Below are positions 1-11,452 of a DNA stretch of 64,000 nucleotides, one piece after another. The notes under the pieces are model-generated. The model ran no database searches and was not told the origin of the DNA. It saw nothing but the letters and a program-made list of their open reading frames with translations. The translations under genes and the position numbers were made by a program. The stretch comes from Apostichopus japonicus (lineage: Eukaryota > Echinodermata > Holothuroidea > Aspidochirotida > Stichopodidae): the NCBI RefSeq assembly GCF_037975245.1, contig NC_092576.1:28369611-28433610 (forward strand), in the 5' to 3' direction. The number at the start of each line of letters is the position of its first letter. Position 1 is the stretch's first letter.

Positions 1-989
1 AAGTGTTGGAGGTAAAGACATTTTATATGAAAATTGCGTGTTTTCATGAGATAGTCTACATTCCTTTTCACTTTCATCTAATAACGTGGTTATAGTCTTG
101 GCATTGCAGCAAGTTAACCTAGTCTACTCAACTTAATATGGCAAAAAAAATATGACTAATTGGATGCTTGTGATAGTACACTAGTTCAATGCATCAAAAT
201 ATCTACACAATATTTTTGATTATGTAAGGTAAATTCCCTAAGAAATACTATAGAGTAAATACTAATTTTAAACACACACCGACTAGTTTTTAAATTACGC
301 TGTATCTCGAATTATGGGCATCAAACTATATAGACATTCAGATGCATGATTTTTACAGTTCACCGATGCGCTCTTTGAAAGAAGCAATCAATTTCTTAAA
401 GCAGCTTGTTGAGTCTGTTGGCAATTTTCCAAGCCTGTTGAATATAACTGAAGATCACGTTGCGATTGATCACTCAGTAAATCACCTCGATTTTTCCACC
501 AAATGAATATTCATTTGATAGTAACTATAGAACTTTTATTTAATGTTATCATTATGCCGTCTAGAAAGCTTTCATAGTATCAAAGTAAACACATTTCAAG
601 ACTACATGGGAAACTGAAAGTTGTTTTTTGGAATTTTGCTTCACGTTTTCTTAAATGAAAGGTAGCAATTAGTTAAGTTGATGACGTCTATTTGATACGA
701 GAGTTTTAGCATGAAATAGTATCAAATATTGAAATACCGACTCAAAAGCTGCTTTTAAGGTCACATGAAATTACCTCTTACTTTAAGTTTTTTAAGACCT
801 CACCATAACAACATTTAATTTAGCTATTTATTTATTCAGACGGCCAACCAACGTATTTTGGATCATCGGACCGGTTAAACACACAACATGCATCCAATAT
901 AAAGCATAACGCATATCACCTAGAGTAATATCATTAGAGTATCTGTCACACATAGTACGAAGGATAAACTGATTAAATACATTACTCAC

Positions 990-1116
990 CATAGTCAGCT
1001 GCACAATATACCTCTTGAGGATGCAGTAGTACACATGTGCAGCACTGTATGTTACGAATGCTGTACATTACAAGTACAACACTCAGTACGCGGGAGAACC
1101 ACATCGCCTTTGGCAT
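990..1116 (-). CDS. TIMP-like gene Z, exon 1 only (partial, runs off left edge)
   Basis: This is the first coding exon of a secreted TIMP-family protein. The ATG at 1116-1114 opens a signal peptide (MPKAMWFSRVLSVVLVM...) followed by IQC-CTCVLLHPQEVYC, which has the TIMP spacing Cys1-x-Cys3-(x9)-Cys13. The exon gives 42 codons plus one base (phase 1) and ends at a GTGAGT donor at 989. The remaining exons would lie to the left of the window, so positions 1-989 are intron 1. The exon and its surroundings are almost identical to exon 1 of gene C (46292-46418), which fits recent duplication or conversion. The start is chosen because the same ATG, after the conserved string GACGTTATAGAAG, is present in gene C. 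Family assignment is firm. Whether the whole gene is intact cannot be seen. Confidence 0.75.
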
Positions 1117-1310
1117 CTTCTATAACGTCTCAGAGAGATAAATCTACTTATTAATATTTTCGGGCAACTCTAGTCTTGAGTCGTCAGCAAAAACGCATTG
1201 GTTTGCCGCAATCATGCACAAGGTTATTATGTGCCAAAGTACTTGTTCAACAACCGATTAAATTTCTCCCTTACCAGTTAGTGCATATTCTGTTACATAG
1301 AAGAAAAAGA

Positions 1311-3230
1311 AAACACATCGTATGGCTAGCGAGAAATGAACACAACCTGGGGCTTCATTTGAATTGTTACGACGGTACAGGAAAAAGAAACAAATGTGAT
1401 AAATGTGAAATTCGAAATGAATGCACTAGTAGTTGTGAGGATTCATCCTACATAAGAAAGATCAAAACAAAATATTCGTCCTTATATGTTAGCGTAATAG
1501 CAGGTAGCCTTATTACATGTTGTAGTATCATTGGATCCCCCTCGGTGCATAGCTAAATGTTATATGAGTATATCTCAAGAAAAATTCAAGTAAACGACCG
1601 CAAAAAATACATCTGGATTTTCAGACGAAATACAACAATTATTTTGAAAACTTTGAATCTTAAACGATATACCCAATTATGTTATTAACGTAGATGTTTC
1701 CACTAATTACTAAGTCTATATAATAAAGCTGGATTTTCTATCGATATACCAATTATTTTGATAAACCACACAGCCGCATATATATATACAAATAGATGCA
1801 TACGCAAAAGCCTAAAACTTAGCTATAATGCTCAGTTTCAGTTGGTCAACAGCTCACACACCCATTCTTTTATAAACTCGTACCCCATTGTCATTTGTGC
1901 TCTTGTTTGCGTCTAACTTCACAGGCAAATATTCTGAACTCTCGCGAATGCACGGTTTGGCTCATTGCGCTCTTGTTTCAACACATTTCCTGTATAACCC
2001 TGGCGACAAAAGATTTGCGGGTATATCGAAAACGTTCGAGGCAATAACATCACACCACATATGATAAAGCTCAGCTCCGTTACATTCTAATATACATTTA
2101 TTAAGATGAACACAATCGCCGTCGCGTCTAGGTTTTAAATGGCGATGAAAAATCTAATCGACTATGGACATCAACTGTCATTTTTGTCCTTGCTGAGTTT
2201 AATCCATCCCCCGAAGTGACGGGGGTGGATTAAACTCATCCCCTTGTAGACTTCAAGTTACTCGCCAGCTGGGATGGGTCCTGAGGGAGAACCCCCGGAA
2301 GCTCCGAGAAAATAAGCTCATGTTTAAAGCATATGACTTTCATTAGCATGTCACACCTTTTGATCTAGGATGGGATCTGGGGAGAGCGAGTGGGAACAAC
2401 ACTTCTTGGGGGGGGGGGAATATTTATATTTTTTGCAAAATCATATTGCCAGGTTTTGCAATGTTTTAGGGACCATATGTTACATCCCACCTTGGTGACG
2501 TCAAATGCATTAAAGCTGCAAACCAAACTCAGGCCCAGCTCGTGGCCGGGAACATGGGAGGAGGCCCAAGTCGGAGTCCAGAATGCTATGCGACAATGAA
2601 TGTCCGTCAAGTACCAGCGGTATAGGTTAAATGAACTCGAGCGAGTTGCTCCCGGTGGGGTCTAGGTAGTGGTGCTCAGATGACCTTCAATGAGTTAAGA
2701 CCCTGAACGTTTAAAATTTCCAGTGGCATCAAGGGGCCTAGGTAAGAGCTTTTGTGTTATGTAACAGTGTCCTTGCATTGTTACGTATAATGGCAATGGT
2801 AGCTCTTAGGCATAATGGAGACAAACACTGTATCATACGTAAGGTAGGTATATATTGTAGGTCTACATCTCCAGGAAGCGTCATTGATCACATGCATACA
2901 CATACACAAGAAGAGAATGTCAGGAAAGTTTATTTCATCATATAACATTTTCAAACATAAACAGAAAAGTTACAGCATGAACATAATGTCTGGACATAAT
3001 GAAGAAAGGTAAATTGAGAAGGTATAACCTGACATTAAAGTTAGCTATACCATGGTGACTCATTATATGTTGATTTAGATGTGATCACATGGTCTAAGAT
3101 GGGGCGAAGCGGCTGTCTGAATTGGTCAGCAGACAGCTTGCACAAGGGAGAAAAAGGATTGTTACTTATGATTGAGCAAAAGCACACGTTATATATTCGT
3201 ACTTGACAATCATCTACGAGCTTCTACTAA
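1311..3230. other. Intergenic DNA upstream of gene Z, no gene seen
   Basis: AT-rich intergenic DNA duplicated at 46611-48500 and, more diverged, at 16500-17470 plus 18620-19290. It includes short degenerate repeats around 1600-1790 (CTGGATTTTC followed by ATACCAATTATTTTGATAAA-like strings), a G9 run at about 2409 and a hairpin at 2194-2238. Open frames here are short and are not supported by any recognisable protein. Confidence 0.5.
2194..2238. repeat. Inverted repeat (18-19 bp arms, 8-base loop)
   Basis: The left arm TGAGTTTAATCCATCCCCC (2194-2212) and the right arm GGGGGTGGATTAAACTCA (2221-2238) are reverse complements except for one extra base. The loop is GAAGTGAC. The paralogous site at about 47483-47540 has the right arm but an unrelated left side. 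Confidence 0.85.
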
Positions 3231-5712
3231 CACAAAGCTCACTTTACTTCCCACATGAACCACCCCTAACTCCCTCCCTCTTTCTCCAGTTTTTGGTACA
3301 TTACCGCCCTTTTGACAAGCTCTGTACCACCTAACCAAATGAATGAAAATATCGCTCTCTCCCACCGCACCAGTACGCGACGCGGAATTGGGTACACCGC
3401 GCCCGGGTACCACAAGATGGGCGAAACAAAAAGATTAATAACGGTGACTTTCCCCAAGATCGAAAGCCAGCAGGTGTCAAAGTTTTTGAGCCTGCTCTCA
3501 AATACCCTAGCCTTCTCGTTGCAGGTGACATCACAATGTGTATCCGTAGCCGAACCATATACCATTAATTTTGATATTCTGATCCTACCAAGACGCACCG
3601 AATGGTAAGTCTTTGTATCTCCAGCTACCAAGGCGAAAGCCCTTTGTTTTGTTCGGATTCAACTTTGCCCGGTAGCTCTCTCAAAGTTAGATAAATTCTG
3701 CGAGAGGGCACGAAAGGAGCCCAGACTCGAAACAACACACGTGACGTCATCTGCATTTTGAACGCATTTCACTTTGGCACCCCTTAGCACAACGAATGGA
3801 ACAAGTCTTTAGTCCCTTTCCAAGCACCGGAAGAGGACTCTCTTAACAAAACACAAAGTAATGGAGACAGAGGGCACCCCTGGTGCACCTCTATCTACAT
3901 TAAAACGCTCTGAACAAATTCCATTTATGATCACAGAACTGAAACTTTCCTGATAAGAAACACATATCCATTTACAAAAATATGGGTGCAACTGAAACGT
4001 CTCCAATACATTCATTAAAAAACCGCGATCCACCATGTTAAAGTCCTTCTGCCGGTCAAGAAAGACCAATGAAGATGACAGATCACGGTCAATAACAAAG
4101 TCGGTCTATAGCGCTTCAAACACAAGTTCTGCTGGATGCAATGACCCTTCACTGCACAAGTCTGGAGATGACCCACAAGATGCGGCATAGCCAGTGCAAG
4201 GCAGTTGCACAAAGCCTTAGCCAGCAAACATTTAACAAGGTAATCGGACGCTCGTTATGATGATCCAAGGGGTCCTCAGACTTGGGAAGCAAAGTAATTA
4301 TGCCAAACGTTGACTTTGGTTTAACAGTCCGTTCAGGAAGGCGTCTTCGAAGACGGCTCTGATGTCGGGTCCTATTATTGCCCAAAAGGTTCGGTAGAAC
4401 TCCCTCGGAAGCCCGTCCGAACCCAGGGACTTGCTATTCTTTATCTTTGAAAGCGCCTTCCAAAGCTCAACAGTGGTTATTCCGCCCACTAACATATCAT
4501 TGACCTCATGGGGAATAGTTTGTGAGATTCCCCTCAATATATCGGCCCGTTCCGACCAGTCGACATTGCCGCGCATAAACAAATTCGAATAATAATCTTT
4601 ATACACGCGGACAATGCCGTGAGGGTCACTAACCACGGTCCTATCAGTAGTGCGCACAGATGGGACGCATCTGTCACCCGCCGATGAGCTAACAAACTGG
4701 TAAAACCTCAGTTAAGGGGGCTCCTTAGCTTTCAATGCTTAGACACGGGCCCTGACGCACCGTGGTAATTTTCATCGAGATAAGTCTGCAAAGCGATGAC
4801 AGCCAAAGAGTCGTCAAACTTCACCTCCGCGCACAGCTTCGATAATTCTTCTCTCCGCCACCGTGCGCTGGTCACACAATATAGAACCGCGTAGCGTTTA
4901 ATGTGGAAGTTGACACCATCCAAACATTAGGATGTAGAGGCAAAGGCCGGCTTGAAAGTTTGCTATCCATTGTACCTGGTTTCGAAACCTTGGCGGAAAT
5001 TTTCCTCGCCTAGTATCTGACATTTAAGTTTCCATAGGCCCCGCCCGATCGGGAAAATAGAAGCCAGATCAAACCGTGCAACCACAGTGTCATGGTCAGC
5101 GAGCGGACAGCTCAGTGTCACGCAACTCGAACATGTAAGACTAACGGGCGCATATGCTCGATTTATTTTCGACACATCTTCCCCATTTGGCCTCACCCAT
5201 GTTATACCCCGTACTACACGGGTGCATATGCCTCAAGACATCAGCTAAAAGGTGTGTGGAAGTGAATCTGTCCAGTTATGTGATCCCAGCGTCGGGACTA
5301 GCAGACACAGAAGCCCCGGATTCTGCCAAGAACCGAGTCTGAGACACAGTTTAAGTCTCCGACCATGACACATGGTGCACTACCAGGAATGAAGGAAGGC
5401 AGCGTGTCAAAAAAGTCTCGTCTATGAGAAGACCGATTGGGAGCATACACAGTACAAAGGGAGATATTACCCTGTGGATACTTGAAAAGAATGCAAAACA
5501 ATCGGCACTCATGGTCCGTCTCCACCCTAGTGGCACAACCCGCCTGACGAGGTGACAGAAGGATGACAGTGCCTCAGGATGAAGACAAAGCAATCGAAGC
5601 ATGCAGCTCACCACCCCACTCATAAGCCCATAGAGGGACATCTTCCAAAATGTGTGTTTCTTGCAGGCAAACGCAGTCGACCTCCATTGACTTGAAAACA
5701 CACTTTCTGCAT
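3231..5712 (-). mobile_element. L1/Tx1-type LINE relic (endonuclease and reverse transcriptase), 3' truncated
   Basis: This is a decayed non-LTR retrotransposon. From 5' (right) to 3' (left) there is an APE-type endonuclease part (VCLQETH near 5660; MVGDLNCVSDSVLGR near 5330), then reverse transcriptase parts: KNSKSLGSDGLPREFYRTFW (about 4400), GIITLLPKSEDPLDHHNERP (about 4280), DRQKDFNMVDRGF (about 4040) and, nearest the 3' side, IWLGGTELVKRAVM (about 3310). Several frameshifts and stops separate these pieces, so it is not functional. The 5' end is truncated just before the LQETH motif and the 3' end was removed by the deletion at 3230. The clade call rests on these motifs and the endonuclease-RT order. 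Confidence 0.75.
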
Positions 5713-6261
5713 TCTCACTCCATAAGGTGGATCTGTTATCCTGCATTATTACTTTGCAACATTACTTTACACAGACTAATATGGAAGTATTAAACTAAAT
5801 AAGGGGCGTGGCTATTTCTCAGCATTTCCAGAGACAGCAATGACACCATATAAGTGGAGCGCAAAAATAAAACAAGCAAGAGAAAAATCTGTCATGAGCC
5901 TTTCAGATCCCGGAAATGAAATTTTCCAGAAATTTCAAGTTGCATAAATCACTCCACTTTGTTCCAGTCATTAGAGGCGAAAAACAAAATCAAAGTTGAT
6001 TCTTAAGTCAGGAGTACAGTACTTTCCACTCTGGTAGCCATTATATGTTTCTGTGTGAAAATAACACTTACTCTTTCAAAAAAACGAAATTCCAATTTAA
6101 AGTCAATTTAAAATATAACATGAATGTATGAAGACTTACAAATGATCTGCCTTTTTGCCGTACAACAAACAGCGCCCCCACATTTTTCAAGGCTTCACTG
6201 TTTAAACACACGGCGAAACACTGCGTCAGCATTTTCCCAGGTCAATTAAATTACATATATA
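5713..6261. other. Unassigned DNA between two LINE relics
   Basis: No gene or recognisable repeat is seen. The segment is duplicated nearly unchanged at 53036-53589. Confidence 0.4.
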
Positions 6262-9200
6262 TATATATTATGGGGAAGTTCAACAATTCTCTTCTCGCTG
6301 GCTCCGATGATACCAATTTAATTACCAAGGATATTTTAGATCTCGCTGACAATTTTAAAAACAAAGACCCTCCTTTTTCGTCTGGACTTTATTAACTATT
6401 CTTGTCGCAAAACCACCATTGTGTAGATAGATAGATAGATAGATGATTTATTCAGCCACATGCATAAAAATACAATGGAAATTGTTCAAACACAAGAGCT
6501 CTAAAACAGACATGAAATTGAAAACGCATAACGATGAAACACATATAAAAAGTGATATTGCATGAGTGATAAATACCGGTAAAAACAAGGCTAAAGAAAG
6601 TACAGTAAAAACAAGGCAAAAGAAAGGAGGCATATGTAGAAGCAGTTGTTAAAGAAAATTTCCTGCCTTGAACAAGCCCATTGGGCCTCCAACTCCTCTG
6701 ATAATTTCATAAAACATTCTTTAACCAGGAATAAACTACACATTTATGATTATAAACTTAGGGGTATTATCATTGGCTCTAGATTAGAGCTATGTGGGTG
6801 GAGAAGGGGGGAAAAAATACCGAGTACTGTTTTGATCTTCAAGAGCGTATTAAATCCTTTAATGTAATTCATAAGCTGAAAACTTATGATTGTTCTTTCA
6901 TCTTTCATGGTCCAGACATTCTCTCCAATTTGCGTCCGTATTATGAATCCCTGTAGTATAGTGAAATGTGTAACCCATCTCTGCTCCTTGACAATCTGCC
7001 TAATGTCAATGTTCTGTCGAATGAAAGTGCTGCCAGTAGTGATGCTAAATTAAGTTCTGACGAGTGTTACTCAGCCTTAAATTCACTTAGTAAAGGTAAG
7101 AGCCCGGCAGCAATGGTTTATCAGTAGACTTTTACATACAAAACAAAAATGGTCAATCATAGCTGATATTGTAACCAATGCCTTGAACTTTGCGTATGAT
7201 ACCTTATTTCTTTCTGAAGCTCGCAGTGTTATTATTAAAAATAGGTTTATTGGAGAGAACATCCGTTGTATGTGAGATTTAGATTAACGTCACTGCCTTT
7301 TGTGTGTATTATTATTATTATTAGATTTTGAAAAGGTCTTTTACCGTCTTGAATGGAACTTTATTTTTGATTGCGTATATTTTTAATTTTTAACAACAGT
7401 TTCATTATATGGAGTCGAAAGTTTTATTCTAACTCCCCAGCCTGTGTTATTAATCATGGCTTTTCTTCGCCATCCTTCAAAATGCCTAGGGGAGTTTGTG
7501 AAGGCTGCCCTCTTAATCTATATATTTTATCATTTGTGTAGTGGCACTTGCTATTAAAATTAGTTCTTCTCGTATATTAAAGGTATTTCTATTTTAGGTA
7601 CTAAGTGTAGACTAATTCAATATGGTGATGACACCTGTATTGTAGTAGAAGATCGTACTTACAACAGCTTATTTATATATAATTATGGGAAATTCAACAT
7701 TTCTCTTCTCGCTGACTCTGATTTTACCAATTCGATTACCAAGCATATTTTAGATCTCGTTGAAAATTTTATAGACAAGACCCTCTTTTTCGTTTGGACT
7801 ATATTGAATATTCTTGTCGCAAAACCACCATTGTGAACAGTGAAAACAAGGCAAAGAAAGGAGGCATATGTGGAAGCAGTAGACTTATTCAATGTGCTGA
7901 TTACATCTATATTGTATTAGATGGTACTGACAACAGCTTAAAGGCCACAGTTGATATTTTGAACATTTAGGGGCTTTCTTCTGGTTTGAGAGTAAATTAT
8001 GACCAGTCTAATATTTTCCCGTTATTTTCCCTTGCTTCTCAGAAACCCCGTGTTTCTTTTTGTGTTGACATTATGTCGTGGTCTTGAGCATCACATTTGA
8101 TAACTGTCATGATAATCTTTTTCGCCTTAATTATTCCCTAAAGTTATCACGTCTAAAATATATTTTAAACCTGTGGTCCGCTCGTGGCCTTACCTCTGTA
8201 GGCAAAATTTAAATCTTCAAATCAGTTTGTCTTCTCGTGCCAGATCCTTACTGATCACCCCGCTCCCTTTATCAACAAGTTAGAAAACTTTTTTTGGCTT
8301 CGCTTGGGGTGGTTAACCTGATCAAGTTAAGCGTAAAACGGTCATTGCTACTAGTCACCCTACTAGTAGTCACCCTACAAACGGTCACCCTACTAGTCTG
8401 GGTGACCTAAGGGCAATCCATATTCATTCTTTTATCCGTAGCTTGAAATGTGTGTGGGTAAGACGATATACTGAACAGGTACATGCAGATGGAAACGTTT
8501 TTCTTGACCTTTTTTTGAACAAATATGGCAAGCATCTTCTTTTTAAATGTAATTATTCTTGTAATGATATTGTTATTCCTAATTCATTTATTAATGATGT
8601 CTGCTCTGTTTGGGCTTATAATAATATTAGACCTGTAGAAAATAATTCACATTCCAAAATTATTTCGAATAACTCCAGTATCAAGGTAAATAATAAGACA
8701 GTGTGTTACAGCTTTATGTATAACAAGGGTGTTATAACCATCAATGATCTGATAGATGACGACTATATACCTTTAAGCTTTGTTAACTTTAAACGTATTT
8801 ATTCTAGAGAAGATTTCCCTTTCACCTTATTTTATGGCCTCATTTCTGCTATCCCCAGGCACTGGAAGAATAACAGGACCCCCACTGTTTCCCATGTTTT
8901 GCATACCACCCCTTTTGACAAGATTCACTGTACTCCTTTCCTCTCCAGGTGTTTTTACAAGAAGTTAGTTAAATCTTTCATTTCTTCTCCCTACTTGTGA
9001 GAATAAATGGACCCGCTCCGGGTTTTTTTATTTAAGTGATGAACAGTGGCAAAATATTTTTTCTTATTCCCTTCCTCTCCTTAAAAGAATCAAAAGTTCA
9101 GTATTTCCAGTTCGTTTTATCTATCGCATCATTCTCACTAATTACCTTCTTCTCCCGTATGCAAATTAAGGATAATGCTCTATGCACATTTTGTAAGAGA

Positions 9201-9340
9201 TGTGTAGAGACTATTGATCATCTCTTCTGGGTTTGTAAGATAACCTCCAGCTTTATTCTGCATATGGAGCAATGCATTTTATGGGAACAGTTTGTCTTTT
9301 TCAAAGTACGATCTCTTTTTTGGTTATAATTTCCCATATA
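6262..9340 (+). mobile_element. L1/Tx1-type LINE relic on the plus strand
   Basis: This is a second, different LINE. Reading left to right: ARNKLHIYDYKLRG-like N-terminal RT linker (about 6720-6790; TRNKLHIYDYKLRG in this copy), DFEKVFYRLEWNFIFD (about 7325), ACVINHGFSSPSFKMPRGV (about 7440-7500), the catalytic box YGDDT (7621-7635), SSGLRVNYDQSNIFPL (about 7980), then a 185-codon open stretch (8443-8997) and a C-terminal segment with CTFCKRCVETIDHLFWVCK (about 9185-9240), a typical zinc-binding end of such ORFs. Many stops and frameshifts make it non-functional. A GATA microsatellite (6425-6444) interrupts the 5' part. Confidence 0.7.
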
Positions 9341-9819
9341 ATTTATGAATCTTACATCTGAAGTATTATATCTTCAGTAAAATGTTGACCTCGGAGCCTT
9401 TTAGTTTACATCAGTTTCTGGACAAGTTTTAGTTTCTCCTGCAAGTAAAAAAGAACATCGCTAGCGGTGGTAGCACTTAGCAATTTTCTTTCAATGACTA
9501 TGAGAAAGCTTTTTAGAACGGTCCCTTTCTGTTAAATTAATTTGCTCCTTCTCCAATTCCATTGAATTATGTCTATTACATTAAGATCCAGATTATATGT
9601 ATTGTGTTGAAGTAAGAAACAAGACTACTATGTTTGTCACATATGTTTGTGTTATTATGTGACATTGAAAGAAGCAAAAACAGAAAAGAAAAAAGAACTA
9701 TGATTGTTACGCTAAGAGAAATATTATGTTCATTATGTCAAATTAAGAGATATGTGAATATTGATGCATGAAATAAACAAACGAATGATAAACGAGTTGA
9801 GAACTCAAAAAAAAAATGT

Positions 9820-9823
<4 letters not shown>
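9341..9823. other. Unassigned DNA
   Basis: AT-rich, no gene recognised. It lies between the LINE relic and a large TA microsatellite. Confidence 0.3.
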
Positions 9824-9885
<62 letters not shown>

Positions 9886-9990
9886 TATATACATATATAT
9901 ATATGTATGTGTATGTGTGTGTATGTATATGTATATATATATATGTATGAAATTTGTTTTTGTAAATTATATATATATGTATATATGTAA

Positions 9991-10040
<50 letters not shown>

Positions 10041-10041
10041 G

Positions 10042-10089
<48 letters not shown>

Positions 10090-10090
10090 A
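9824..10090. repeat. Compound (TA)n/(TG)n microsatellite
   Basis: Long TA runs are interspersed with GTATG units. The string GTATGAAATTTGTTTTTGTA occurs twice (about 9944 and 10085), so the array also contains a roughly 140-bp higher-order duplication. A short version is present at the corresponding place near gene D (56106-56135). Confidence 0.9.
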
Positions 10091-11447
10091 AATTTGTTTT
10101 TGTAAATTATCCGTTAGTATTCCAACTAATATACTCTTCATAAGTAAGTTTTCATGACCAGTATCCATCCCAGAAAGTCGCATCATGTTAATCATTGTTA
10201 ATATCGCTTGAATATCATCTTAACAATTCTATCGTTTCAATGATTCAATGAAGTTGTGTGTCATCATCATTCAAGGGCATGTAAATGTGAATCTGATCCA
10301 AAAACAGTGAACCGCTGTATTTATTAAGCAAGTTTTCTGAAACTTACTCGGCTACTCAGCTTGCAGTCGGACGCAAAAGAATCGATCGATATTGCTCTTG
10401 GAAAATGGTAAATTTCATGAAAGGAAAATAAAGTATCATGAATTTAATTGTGTTTCACCAATGAAGCGTTAGATAGAGATTAGGCCGAGATAGCGGTGGA
10501 GGAGGGGGGCTGTTTCTTTGCCTGAAACGTTCCCGGTTATTTACATAACATTTACAAAACAAAAACCTCTTTGCTTCTCCACCCCACTTGCCTCTTCCCA
10601 TACTTTGGTAATTCTGGTGCAGCTTCTGAAAAGAAAACATGCTCAAAGAAGACACTGAATCATTATTGATTGATTATGCTTTACTTCTACTGTAGTAGTG
10701 AAACATGGAGTGAGAAAAGAAGAAAACTGTTAGCAAACTGCTTATATAATGCAAGAAAAGACCTTTGTAGGTAAATATGAACATTTTTGGGGACTTGACG
10801 TTTCCATGCTACCAGGATATTCTTTAGAGGCCAAATGAAGCGAAAACAAACTAACAAAACATTCCAATACAAAGATGACACGATTTGTTCAAGTTCATCT
10901 GTCCATCTGTCTCTTAATATGTCCTTAGTTTGTTTTAGTTCATTATTTCCAGCAATATCCGCGACACAAAACAGAGAGTTTAAACTGTATAAAAATGGCT
11001 TAACGGTTTGACTCTCTTGAGGGTTATGGCCATACTTTTACCATTACTACACTACAGATCTTGCTAATATGTTCTTACATCTCTCCCATAGTTCTAACAT
11101 TAATGAGTCTGAGGGAGGGTGCGGTTGAAACATTGGTATACAGGTACATTTTCAATTGGTTTTGTGACAGTATCTTATGATACAATATTCGAATTTTGAC
11201 AGAAATTACATGACTTGAAATGATAACAACATAGATATCGCCAATAAAGCATCAGTATATCACTATGTGTGTATGTCACAAGACTTGCAACTAAACGTAA
11301 AGTAACGTTTTAAGACTAATGTTAAACATTAGCAAGATGAAAGCAAATTTAAGCTACCCAACTGAAAGCCAAAAGGAAAGAAAAGCTAAAAGAAAAGAAA
11401 ACTAATTGATACTTTGGGAGCCTCCTTATAGTATCCGCATCATGACT
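10091..11447. other. 3' flanking DNA of gene A
   Basis: This stretch holds no separate gene. It is homologous to the 3' flanks of genes B (24890-26385), C (about 40430-41737) and D (56150-57605), so it belongs to the ancestral repeat unit of the array. It includes a single copy of the 71-bp unit that is amplified near gene C. Confidence 0.6.
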
Positions 11448-11452
11448 TTATT
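11447..11452 (-). promoter_or_regulatory. Candidate poly(A) signal overlapping the gene A stop codon
   Basis: On the minus strand the last codons read CAG-CAA-TAA followed by AG, so AATAAA includes the stop codon. No other AATAAA was noticed in the next few hundred bases on this strand. If used, the 3' UTR would be very short. Confidence 0.3.

Larger units (their letters stand above)
360..7385. repeat. Segmental duplication, left copy (Z-A interval)
   Basis: This segment is nearly identical by eye (about 97-99% in the stretches compared) to 45660-54720, including intron 1, exon 1 and upstream DNA of the TIMP-like gene and both LINE relics. The left copy is about 2 kb shorter because of a deletion at about 3230. 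To the left of 360 and to the right of 7385 the copies remain alignable but are clearly more diverged. Confidence 0.8.

Noticed and set aside
1176-1556. 126-codon frame conserved at 46478-46858
   Set aside because: It lies antisense to the conserved upstream flank of the TIMP-like genes and is shared only because the two intervals are recent duplicates.
8443-9000. 185-codon frame as a stand-alone gene
   Set aside because: It follows the YGDD box of a LINE relic in the same orientation and precedes its zinc-binding end, so it is part of that element.
9743-10195. Long open frames of Tyr-Ile repeats on both strands
   Set aside because: They are translations of the TA/TG microsatellite.
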